Assembly: GCA_902702965.1 (NCBI GenBank)
Contig: CACRXP010000642.1
Coordinates: forward strand, 203,215 to 267,214
Source: Spirometra erinaceieuropaei
Lineage: Eukaryota > Platyhelminthes > Cestoda > Diphyllobothriidea > Diphyllobothriidae
Direction: 5' to 3'
Length of the DNA: 64,000 bases
Shown: in pieces, positions 23,226 through 32,618 of the stretch
How the letters are laid out: each line of letters begins with the position of its first letter
Numbering within the stretch: the first letter of the stretch is position 1
Notes under the pieces: generated by a model
What the model saw: only the letters and a program-made list of their open reading frames with translations
Told to the model about the DNA's origin: nothing
The model's database searches: none
Program-made: the position numbers and the translations under genes

Positions 23226-23510
23226 TTAAGAAAGGTCGACAGTTTTTTGAAGGCATGTACTCCGATGAATCATACATCAACCGGCATATAGATTTAGATG
23301 CCATGTACAAAAATCTCAGAGAAAAGTGAAAGAGACGAGAGCTGATCAACACGGACTGACGCATACGACGGCAGCTTACTTACTGAGGCACCAAATGAGT
23401 ATTTATTTTGTAGAAGGTTTGAAAGTTCAATTGATATCTGCAGATTTACACTAGTCTGAAGACGACACGGGGAACCGACGTCGAACATTTACTCAATACA
23501 GTTTTCTCTC
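23226..23510 (+). pseudogene. PLE extreme 3' fragment
   Basis: Begins with FFEGMYSDESYINRHIDLDA, the last part of the GIY-YIG C-terminal region (compare FLEAMHSDDSCINRHIELDA at 56.3 kb), then KNLREK, a stop, a short UTR and a hammerhead core. It interrupts the duplicated downstream block shared with 40.99 kb. Confidence 0.75.
23453..23493 (+). ncRNA. Hammerhead-ribozyme-like motif, PLE 3' end
   Basis: CTGAAGA, a C, stem II GAC..GTC extended by CGG/CCG around a GGAA tetraloop, then GAA. Stem I is only AGT/ACT. The base after GAA is C instead of A, so this copy is probably weakened. Confidence 0.6.
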
Positions 23511-23559
23511 AATCTCAAGGAACGTAATTCATTTCAATATATATGTGTATGAATTAGAA

Positions 23560-24174
23560 AGGTGAAGTTTTTTGGGAAACAGCAAAATTTCATTGTGAAT
23601 TTTCGAGACTGGTTCCCCAGCTCGTCTTCAGACAACGGGTTGTCGGAGACCCTCGTAGTGAACATCAAGGTCAACATGGCGGTTAATGCTATCTGCACCG
23701 GCGTGCCAAGCTTCGAGGAATTCCCGTGCATTTTTAGTGTTAGCCATGGCGACCACTTCAGCAGCGTCCCACTTGAAACGGTGGTCACAATCAAGAGCGT
23801 GGGCAAACACGAGAGATAAGGGTACGCGTCGGCGGATAGCTAACTTGTGTTCATTAGTGCGCGTCCCAAGTTATCGACCCGTGTGACTAATATAAACGCA
23901 ACGGTAGTTAGCGCACGGGATGCGGTAAATGACGTTACTTTGTTGTTCTTTGGGTATGGGATCCTTTGCCCGGGATAGTGCTGCGTGCAAGGAGGACGCC
24001 GGCTTGTGGGCAATGCAGATGCCAAATAGGTTTAGTTGTCGGGCCATCACTTCAGAAATTCCTCGCATGTAGGGCAGGGAATAATATTTCCTCTGTGCCG
24101 CTTCTCCACTTGGACTCTGATCTTGTGATTGCCTCTGACGTCTGAGACAGTTTTTCATGAAGCTAATCGGATAT
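23560..24174 (-). pseudogene. PLE fragment, left arm of perfect inverted pair
   Basis: The minus frame 24158-23871 is a PLE segment: MKNCLRRQRQSQD.., SLPYMRGISEVMARQLNLFG, IAHKPASS, NVIYRIPCANYRCVYISHTGR (GIY-YIG strands, with C/N/Y where the second Cys is expected). A second frame 23810-23628 continues with FKWDAAEVVAMANTKNAREF and INRHVDLDVHYE after a frameshift at the TGA following HTGR. The 3' hammerhead lies just outside the palindromic part. Confidence 0.8.
23593..23635 (-). ncRNA. Hammerhead-ribozyme-like motif, PLE 3' end
   Basis: Minus strand: TTGT, CTGAAGA, C, GAG..CTC stem II with an inner CTGG/CCAG helix and a GGAA-type loop, GAA-A-AT-T-C, then ACAA. Stem I TTGT/ACAA pairs fully and the U-C before cleavage fits the consensus. 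This is one of the most complete PLE copies. Confidence 0.7.
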
Positions 24175-24853
24175 CATCCTCAACTACGGGAGTTATCATC
24201 TGCGGCCCACAAAAAAGCTGCGTTCGAACTCTTTTTCACCGAGCCTTTCGGTACTGTAGCAGCCAGTATCTACTTAAGAGAGAGCTAGCCTATTTATACT
24301 AATTGTTCCGATCTAACGGATATCCGATTAGCTTCATGAAAAACTGTCTCAGACGTCAGAGGCAATCACAAGATCAGAGTCCAAGTGGAGAAGCGGCACA
24401 GAGGAAATATTATTCCCTGCCCTACATGCGAGGAATTTCTGAAGTGATGGCCCGACAACTAAACCTATTTGGCATCTGCATTGCCCACAAGCCGGCGTCC
24501 TCCTTGCACGCAGCACTATCCCGGGCAAAGGATCCCATACCCAAAGAACAACAAAGTAACGTCATTTACCGCATCCCGTGCGCTAACTACCGTTGCGTTT
24601 ATATTAGTCACACGGGTCGATAACTTGGGACGCGCACTAATGAACACAAGTTAGCTATCCGCCGACGCGTACCCTTATCTCTCGTGTTTGCCCACGCTCT
24701 TGATTGTGACCACCGTTTCAAGTGGGACGCTGCTGAAGTGGTCGCCATGGCTAACACTAAAAATGCACGGGAATTCCTCGAAGCTTGGCACGCCGGTGCA
24801 GATAGCATTAACCGCCATGTTGACCTTGATGTTCACTACGAGTGTCTCCGATC
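23641..24853. repeat. Essentially perfect inverted repeat, 533-bp arms
   Basis: Arms 23641-24174 and 24320-24853 pair with position sum 48494 throughout and no indel; both encode the identical 95-residue peptide. The spacer 24175-24319 (145 bp) carries the 5' continuation of the plus-strand element. Such identity implies a very recent inverted duplication, ongoing conversion, or an assembly artefact. Confidence 0.9.
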
Positions 24854-24859
24854 ACGGTG
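24205..24859 (+). pseudogene. PLE fragment, right arm of perfect inverted pair
   Basis: Same coding content as the left arm, plus 5' sequence in the spacer: LAYLY, a stop, then LFRSNGYPISFMKNCLRR (frame 24303-24623), the segment after the RT palm. The frame stops at the same TGA after HTGR as the left arm, and homology ends in VHYECLR near 24855, before the UTR and hammerhead. So this arm lacks the 3' terminus that the left arm has. Confidence 0.8.
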
Positions 24860-25139
24860 GGCTGACTGGTGCGTTCGTTCGCTTGTGCTTTGGAATTTGA
24901 TCTAGCACCCTGCAAGCAGTTCTTTGACAGCACATAACCCTCCATTCCGCGTTCTTTGATAATCCAACCAACTGAGTTGCGGAATAGCTGTCCAATGCTT
25001 TTCTAGTCTTTGTCGGCGTCGAAATAATTACATATACTGCCAGTCCCTCTGCGATTAGCAGTGAAGCTTCCAGATAGACTTCCTGGACATAAAGGAACAC
25101 TCATCCCGTAATCTGATCAGTGAGCTCCTCTCTACCATA

Positions 25140-25900
25140 TAGACATAAGCTAGGTTACTCAACTCATGAAAGGTGTCGACCATTTTCAATAATTCATAAT
25201 CACTCGCAAACAGACTCAACTACATAGAACACGTATCTTCATTAATAAAGAAACACGTTAAGGGAACCAGAAAAAAATATTAAAGGTAATGTTCCATTGT
25301 TTATAAATGGCAAAAACCTCGAACATGGTTGGAGTTGTGTAACCTTCTGTTTCATGTGTACATGTTCATGCAAACCACTAACTATATGGGGATTAACATT
25401 TACTAAATTTCTTAAAGTAATGTTGACATTACAAGTGTCTTTAAAATTGGTGTATTTTTAGGTATGGCGATTAGCCAGAAGCCTGCATTCTGAGTAGATG
25501 TTATAAAACGGCCTCTCCAGCATTCGTGGAATTCTTTACTCTTTCGGGCTGATAGGGATGCGGTTCAAGACGGCATATAAAAGTTGACTGAATCCGCCGA
25601 TACAGACAGCATGCAAACAAAAAGTATTCATAAGGGCACATCCGTTAGGCTAGGTCAGTGACTGATAAAGTTAAATATAATTAAGCAATGCAATCTTTAA
25701 CATACCATTTAGTATATGCAACGAGAACATTTCTTCTACGAAATTAAATTTGCGCACGTTTTATGTTCTGAATTGGGTCGAGTTTTTTAGATCAGCCTTG
25801 AAATATCGTTGTATACTTCACATTCTCAAGTGTTATCGATCGTCTGCGAAATTAAATTAGCACTCGTTTTATCGGCTGGATTGCCTTAAGGTTTTAGATC
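25140..25900 (+). repeat. Diverged copy of the gene-family 3'-flank block
   Basis: Resembles 19.58-20.3 kb: AAAAATATTAAAGGTAATGTT, and CATTCGTGGAATTCTT followed by a GGGCTGATAGGGATGCGGTT stretch. A short internal duplication (TTAGATCAGCCTTGAAATAT, recurring about 90 bp later as TTAGATCGGCCTTGAAATAT) is present near 25790-25915. No exon. Confidence 0.5.
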
Positions 25901-26189
25901 GGCCTTGAAATATCGTTGAATACGTCAAATTCTGCAGTGTATTCGATCGACAGCCCATGAAGACAGACGTACACGGAAGCATGCTGGTGGCCAATAGGTC
26001 AGAACTGGCATTTCCAGTCTCACATGTCCTTGTCGGTAATGTTATTCCCCTACATTACTTGATGACGTATGAATGCTGACGGAGCTTGGGATTGAATTAT
26101 AAGAAACAACGGGACGGGTGTGCCCCATAAAGCGATCGCTGATCGTCGCTCTACGGAAACAATATATGCATATATATGTTAAGGAATAC

Positions 26190-26590
26190 GGAATTTTTGG
26201 GAGAGTTGAGTGTATTGTGTAAATTTTCGAGACTGGTTCCCTATCTCGTCTTCAGGCAACGAATGGGTAAAAACAATTAACTTCGTGACATATTATGACA
26301 AAGGATTATATGATTGGTTAAAGTCATCTTCTCGCTATTGCTTTATTCACTTTGAATCTGTCCTTAACGATTGTGTATGTGGCATTTAGAATGATATGCC
26401 GGTTGATGCATGCCTCATCTGAGTGCATTGCCTCCAAAAATTATCGGTTTTGCCTTATTGGGCAGGCGCTAACAATGCGGGTGTTTTCAAATGCAAATTT
26501 GCGCCCAAAGATTTCCATATTCGTAATTATATCTCTTGTGATTCCTGCAAAGGACGAGCACGCATATTCCGTAACCTGATCGGTGAGCGC
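26190..26590 (-). pseudogene. PLE 3' terminal fragment
   Basis: The minus strand encodes degenerate endonuclease C-terminus (..NRHIILNATYTIVKDRF..; compare NRHIELDAAYSNLKERW), then UTR and a hammerhead at 26218-26258. Frameshifts and stops throughout. Confidence 0.65.
26218..26258 (-). ncRNA. Hammerhead-ribozyme-like motif, PLE 3' end
   Basis: Minus strand: CTGAAGA, C, GAG..CTC stem II, GAAAATTT. Stem I does not pair convincingly (GTTGC against ACACA) and the AATAAA is altered, so a decayed copy. Confidence 0.55.
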
Positions 26591-26821
26591 ACACTGTCAT
26601 AATTGAATTAACCAATGACAACCGACAGGACAACGTGCCCGTGGATCAATAGTAGTGACAAAAACCATGACAAAGAACCCGGGAACGAATCCCAAGTGAT
26701 CTAAGCCTGAGGTAGGGTATGAGAGGCTGATGACAGCTATTATACCAGAAGTTGTCATTCCGGTCAAACTTGTATTCCTAGGAACCATCTCATCTAAATA
26801 AATATACGAATGTTGACAGAA

Positions 26822-27095
26822 TGGCATTACCGACAAAGACAAGGGAAGCTGGAATGGCCATTTCTGGCATATTAGCCGTCGTCAGCCAGTCATACCCAAG
26901 CCCGAAGTGTGGAACACCCGAGCCTTGAACTCACGACCTGTTAGTTAGAAGTCCACGCCTCTAACCACCGCGACACGTGCCCGTTGCCCTGTGGGTTTTC
27001 GATCGGCAATATACAATGGTAGGGGCGCTCACCGATCGTCCATACGAACTCACTCGTTCCGTTGTGCCTTAAGGGATCTCACTCTCGATTATATG
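26822..27095 (-). mobile_element. tRNA-headed hammerhead repeat
   Basis: Minus-strand order: 3' part of a preceding unit (27018-27095), leader CGATCGAAAACCCACAGGGC, tRNA-like head with GTGGTTAGAGGCGTGGACTT and a GAGTTCAAGGC box B, then the hammerhead region and CCTTGTCTTTGTCGGTAAT. The abutting 3' part of another unit shows the copy derives from a tandem arrangement. Its hammerhead core is complete, but stem II is shortened to GGC/GCC. Confidence 0.75.
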
Positions 27096-27269
27096 GCTGT
27101 ACTTTTTTCAGTAAATGCTCTGATATTTCCTACCCGGACCTACTCGATATAATGTTTTCAGCAACGTTTAGTTCGAATCAATGACACCAGTTTTAACTTG
27201 CGATGTGTTCGTTATTTGCTAACTGTATTTAAACATGTCGCCAGCCGATTCACCCATCCTCATGCCGAC

Positions 27270-27715
27270 GGCGCATTTTCAGCATTGTGACACTTGCATC
27301 TCGCCGACATCCTAACTGTCTGACACAGAAAGGTCGTGCTGTTTATCAGCCAGACGTTGTCCCACTAACCTGTCCGCAACTTATGTCAATGAAATTACCT
27401 CACTCATTTATCCCTGCAAAAAATAAACACAATAAACAGAAGACAGCGAGGATAATATTAATGTCGTTTTTGTATGCCTCAAGTGTATTTGCTAGATTAC
27501 CAAGCCTCAACTTATGTAACCTATTTGTCTCAGTTCTGTCTATAGCTGCGCTAGCATTCACAAACAGTCCTCATAATAACTCACTCTTGTCGGTTTTCAA
27601 TAGGCATTTCTAGAGTCCCTGTGTCTGTTCCATGTTGAAATTCAGGAGGAAATGGATTCGGAAATATAGAAATCTGCACAACCATGATGAGGTCTTGATC
27701 TTGAAGGTGTCAATT
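27270..27715 (+). repeat. Repeat with open frame, mate at 28.42-28.78 kb
   Basis: About 360 bp recur 1.07 kb downstream in the same orientation. Both carry an open frame with VPLTCPQLMS, SSVFARLPSLNLCN and SVLSIAALAFTNSPHNNS. The 5' part is also the inverted form of sequence at 10.39-10.5 and 29.58-29.7 kb, so this belongs to a dispersed repeat. I do not recognise a protein, and the frame may simply have survived because the copies are young. Confidence 0.55.
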
Positions 27716-28137
27716 TTTTTTCTAGCGCCTATCGATCACAGAATTTGTTTTTATTATAAAACTTATGAAGATTTAAATTAAAACACACGATGAATCATTC
27801 TTCAGTTCATTGCATCTGCTCCATACGCATTACCAGACCTGCAAGTGTGCATTGGCTATAATTTGCTAATTGTAGTAACCAGTGATTTCCGTCGTAAGTC
27901 GATAATGCAATTGAATCACATAGTGTTTGACTTTTGTCCCAAAGAATGTTCCTTGGAGGAGTTAGAGAAGTGATTGTCAAACCACTGCTTATGTATGTTT
28001 TGATGACAGTTTATTATTTGTAATGATGGTGGATTGCTTACAGTACAGGTTGGGAGACGGGTTCCTTCCATTTGGCCATAGAACTTAATTTGGAGTATTC
28101 GCAAGCAGTCATTTAGCGGCTGATATAATGCGTTTTT

Positions 28138-28225
28138 AGTGGGATACTGGCAGACGGTGGGAAGGCCACAATGACCACTTTTTGCTTAATAGCGATTGCC
28201 AGTCAGCCATACCCAACCTCGGATA
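28138..28225 (-). mobile_element. tRNA-headed hammerhead repeat, degenerate
   Basis: GTCAGCCATACCCAA and flanking decayed sequence identify a remnant of the hammerhead region; core residues are lost. Confidence 0.35.
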
Positions 28226-28399
28226 TGGATCACCTAACATTCGACGCGGCATCTTAACCCGGTGAGTTTAAAAATACCACTGAACCACAGACATGTCGTC
28301 ATGTCGGTTGTGGTCGGGAATATTAATTATGATATCATGGAACTCATCGAGCAGATTAGAGGACAAGTTCGTCCCCTTGGGCCTTGGACATTAATCTAG

Positions 28400-28780
28400 A
28401 GCAATCTAGGCAAATGTATGACGTTGTCCCACTAACCTGTCCGCAACTGATGTCAATAAAATTACCTCACTCATTTATCCGTGCAAAAAATAAACTCAAT
28501 AAACGGAAGACAGCGATGATGAGGTTAAGACCGCTTTTGTGTTCCTCAAGTGTATTTGCTAGATTACCAAGCCTCAACTTATGTAACCCATTTGTCTCAG
28601 TTCTCTCTATAGCTGCGCTAGCATTCACAAACAGTCCTCATAATAATTCAGACTTGTCGGTTTTCGTTAGACATCTCTAGAGTGCATGTGTCTGTCCCAT
28701 GGTGAAATTAAGGATGAAATGGAATATGAAATATAGAAATCTGCAAAACCATGATGAAGTCTGGATCTTGAAGGAGTCAC
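28400..28780 (+). repeat. Mate of the 27.3-27.7 kb repeat
   Basis: Contains the frame 28384-28680 with the same peptide blocks as its mate. The AACTGATGTCAATAAAATTACCTCACTC region is nearly identical (shared 20-mers such as CTGTCCGCAACT and TCAAGTGTATTTGCTAGATT). Confidence 0.6.
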
Positions 28781-28849
28781 CTCTCCACCACCTCCAGGTG
28801 AGGGAGGAGAAGAGAGCACCGTTGACGCTTTTATAGTCTGCCATCGCAG

Positions 28850-30150
28850 TTAGCAATCTTACACACCTGTCGTCTGGCCACCTCTCACCTTTTGGTGGGG
28901 CATCCGGTGGACACCGTCGGCAGGCACCCTTGAGATGTCGTATTTATGCTTGGGGTCGCAACAATGTCAACTAACTAGAAATAAACATCATGACCATTAA
29001 AATCTTAATGGTCATCGTTAAGCATGTGGTTACTCTAGTAGCCTTTCGTATCCGCTTACGATCACACTTTGCATTTGCTTAATTATGTCTCAGATCTCCG
29101 TGATAATCGTTCTTATGATACGTTTAGAAGGAAATATTTGTTTGCTCAAGATAACGCCTACCCCAACCGGATCGGTCAAATCTCTTTGCGTACACACGGT
29201 TAGTCAGACAGGTTCCGCGAACACTTCAAGGATCCGCCTACTAACAAGCTGTGTCATTGGCCTTGACGTTTACGTATTTCCACCTAAACGTCAACGAGTC
29301 GTATTAAAATACGTTGCTGTTTTGTATCGTTCAGTAAGATTATGCGAGATGGTTTTGATTCGTGAAGCTTTACCTTGAGGAATTGCTATGTTAAACATTT
29401 CGTGTTCCGCATAACCACACCGCTGCCAGTAAATAGCGCTGATCACCGCATACTCGAATTGCGGTATCTTAAAAACGAACTTCAAAATATCCTCCGTTTG
29501 AATCCTTAACGTCCTCACTATCCGCCGTTTATTATGTTTATTGTTTGCACGGTCAAAGGAGTGAGGTATTATCAGTGACCCCAGTTGTGGACAGGTTAGT
29601 GGGACAGCATCTGATTGTTACACAACACAACCCCTCTGTGTCATGCATTTAGAATATCAGCGAGACTGAATTACAGGTGTTTCACTGCTGACAATATGCA
29701 AAGTCTGCATAAGGGTAGGTGAATGTGAGGTCGAGATCTCATTTTGCGCATTTCGGTCACATCACTCGTTAAAACTTGTACAAACCGTTTTCAGTCGACG
29801 GACAGTAGGAGGTGCGATGAAGGTCAGTTCGGAGAGGGTAATTTCATAAGAACGGTTACAGACTAAGAGAGGAAAGTAATACGTTGAAAATAAGGCCTGC
29901 TAAATGAACCGCCTTTGTGAAAAAAATATTGGAATAATATTGTATCGAGTAGGTCGACGCTGCAAACATCCGGATTACTTGATGATTAAATGCCACCGTA
30001 TATGTAGTACAACCAAGCTATATGTAATCACTGGGGGCCTTTGTTGATCAATGTGAAGAGAGAAGATATATACCGAAAGAACGACAAGTGCCTTGACAAG
30101 ATATATTTATGTATATATGGTTTTGGTAGATTGGTGTTTGGCATATCACG
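28850..30150 (+). repeat. Segmental duplication unit, mate at 9.35-10.9 kb
   Basis: See the mate. This copy lacks the tRNA-headed repeat fragment and otherwise runs collinear to the (T)ATATATGGTTTTGGTAGATT end, present here at 30112 and in the mate at 10872 as TATACGGTTTTGGTAGATT. Confidence 0.6.
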
Positions 30151-30159
30151 CCGTGGTTG

Positions 30160-32080
30160 ACTGATTTCCAGTTTTGCTTGCACCGTGGGCCTGCAGTTTA
30201 GGTAGAAACACAAGGCGATAATTGCTATGGGCATGTTGCTATTTTTCCTGGATATTATTATTATTTCTGAATTCATGCACCTATTTTGTTATATAACCAC
30301 CTCTTTTTTATTAGCACATCACTTTTTTATTCCCACATACCTTGTCGTTTTACTACCATGCTCCCGCGTGTTCGCTGCCTCGCTGCTTCTTATTTTCCCG
30401 TAAGAAGAAGAACCTTCCGTCACTTACCAAGAGTGTAAAATATCACCCCTTGTCACTCCTCCCCGGTCACCCCTATTGGCGGCTGCATACTCCCTCGGAC
30501 GTCGACTTCGCGGAACTTAGCCAGCGGCGGTTTATTCACTTACTTGTAGTTAACTGATGTTTTATATGTTTGATATGCTAAAAGTGTAGCTCTGAACCAC
30601 CATTACTCGTAAACAAGTAGAAAATTATCGAGATGCAGGAACGACGGAGCAGTTACCACTCAACTCCTAATACACTATAGTAAGTATTTAATGAGGATTT
30701 TTATGATATTTTGCTGACCTTGGCAGTGATAACGTCCAAACGCGTAACGCATATTAGTATATTCGGCTCGGGTATTCAGACTTATATAGGCATTATTGAT
30801 TTCCGTGCTGTTATTCGATAGGGAAATACGATAGACCAGCTGCCCAGAACACATTTCTGTTGATAGGGAAATTAAAGTATTTTCAGGCCACATCTCCTTT
30901 AGCATGGAAGATGCGAGTCTCCATATATGTCTGCTCTTGTTCGTGGTTTGCGTGCACACACCTCGGTTGTGATGCTCGTGCCATTTATTTGATTGCATTT
31001 TGACAACATTTCATGTTAGCAAGCATTCCATGCGCTCCGCTAGTAATAATGTTGCACTCCGCAATTTCTCCGCCTAACTTGTTGAAATGCCATCCTCTTT
31101 GATATGCCTCCCACCGGTTAATAAAATAACCACGACCACCTGCATCATATCTGACACGACTATGAAACCGCATTGAGACTGCAGTACAGACACTGAAAAC
31201 AGACCTGTCGCCATCACAGTCACACATGCTTAAGCTGGCGTTAATTATTCGCGGCCGCTTCGTCTTCGTTGTGTGATCTCGCCGTGGGAAAATGATCAGT
31301 CCTACCGCTTACTGACCACGAGATTCCCAATTGACCTGTCCCAGACTGGTGTTGTTGACACTATCTCATGCTGTTCATAGCGCCAACAATAAACCCATTA
31401 ACATCCAGACGATGAAAACTCCAGCTTAGCGTAACTGTCTTCGACCTATTTTCTTGCATAGACGGACGATACATGACATTCATGGGCATTTGGTCAGGGT
31501 GTTCAAGATATCAATTTGCGCCCTCGGAGACAAATTCCTTCGGGTATGCTATGCATCATTTGCGCAGGTTTGGCATTCAGCATCTCATTCAGCATTTGTT
31601 GCATCCTCTACATACATGAACGAGTTCTCACTTGGCCTGCGCACTTGTCAACGAAAACGGATTACTGGTTAACACTTGCTTAATTAAATGGTTGTGCCAG
31701 TCTCCACAAAAATGGCACTAAGTTCAAATCGCAGACTATCAAATGAGTTGGTAGAAACAATTGCTGCTTTAATGCTTTTTACTTATGCCAAAGAAACTTG
31801 GTGAGCCATGTGTTCAGACCTACAACTAATTCCTGTGCTGTTAGTATGGCGACCATGCAGTGTCCGAATTTGAATTCTCACAACCTCAAGTTATGTGAAA
31901 TTAAACGGTTAAATCTCATAGGTGATCGTCCGTTGTCCATAGTTGATTAGTCATGCATGGGGTGCATGAGATTTTCGCTTCGAAAAATCACCTGCAATTC
32001 GACGATTGACGACTTTTGGAGGAGACACTTAGAATTGATTCAAGGCCGTCTTTGTTTTCTTCCTAAACAGCCGTACGTAC
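30160..32080. other. No gene seen
   Basis: No recognisable domain, RNA or repeat on either strand; open frames are below 110 codons and show no family match inside the window. Confidence 0.45.
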
Positions 32081-32084
32081 GCCG

Positions 32085-32556
32085 TTGGAGGCCGCATATG
32101 TAATATTAAATCATCGAGGTTTAAGCACGGCGCCAGTAGCACAATATGCTTTTTTTGACCACGGCTGGCGGATCTTACTAAATAAATGCAGGCATCCATC
32201 AGAATTGACCTCTTGTGAAGTAGGGAAAACTGTCATCACATTAAGTCGTGGTGATCAAGCTTGCTTGCAAATGATTAACCGAAGAGATTTCATTTGTACC
32301 ACGTTCATGAGGTCATCGTTCGAATTTGCTCATTACTGATTATGAGCAGGTACTATTGCGATTGGTTCCCCAGCGTCCCACCGTAAATAATTATGTGAAT
32401 AGTGGAAGTGTGCCCTTCTACTTAAAGTCAAAAAATGGACGGGAATTATTCGATTGCATTTACGTTACAAAAACCTATATCACAATGGCGTTTTATGGTA
32501 GAACTACAGCGCTTCCCCGTGACCTAGCGAAAGAAGAAGAAAAAGACGAGTCTTGA
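32085..32556 (+). CDS. Unrecognised open frames, paralogue of 21.5-22.6 kb
   Basis: The first frame ends in FFDHGWRILLNKC..TSCEVGKTVITL..RRDFICTTFMRSSFEFAHY (stop at 32339). An overlapping second frame (to 32556) reads LVPQRPTVNNYVNSG..FDCIYVTKTYITMAFYGR and ends in a KEEEKDES tail. The join CATTACTGATTATGAGCAGGTA offers a CAG that could be an acceptor, or CAG/GTA as a donor. The stop lies 63 bp from the convergent last exon of the secreted-protein copy. Function unknown; it may be a broken gene. Confidence 0.35.
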
Positions 32557-32618
32557 GTTTTTTTACCGGACAGCAATATCATATGTGATATGTCCCAAGC
32601 ATTATTAGACGCGGGATA

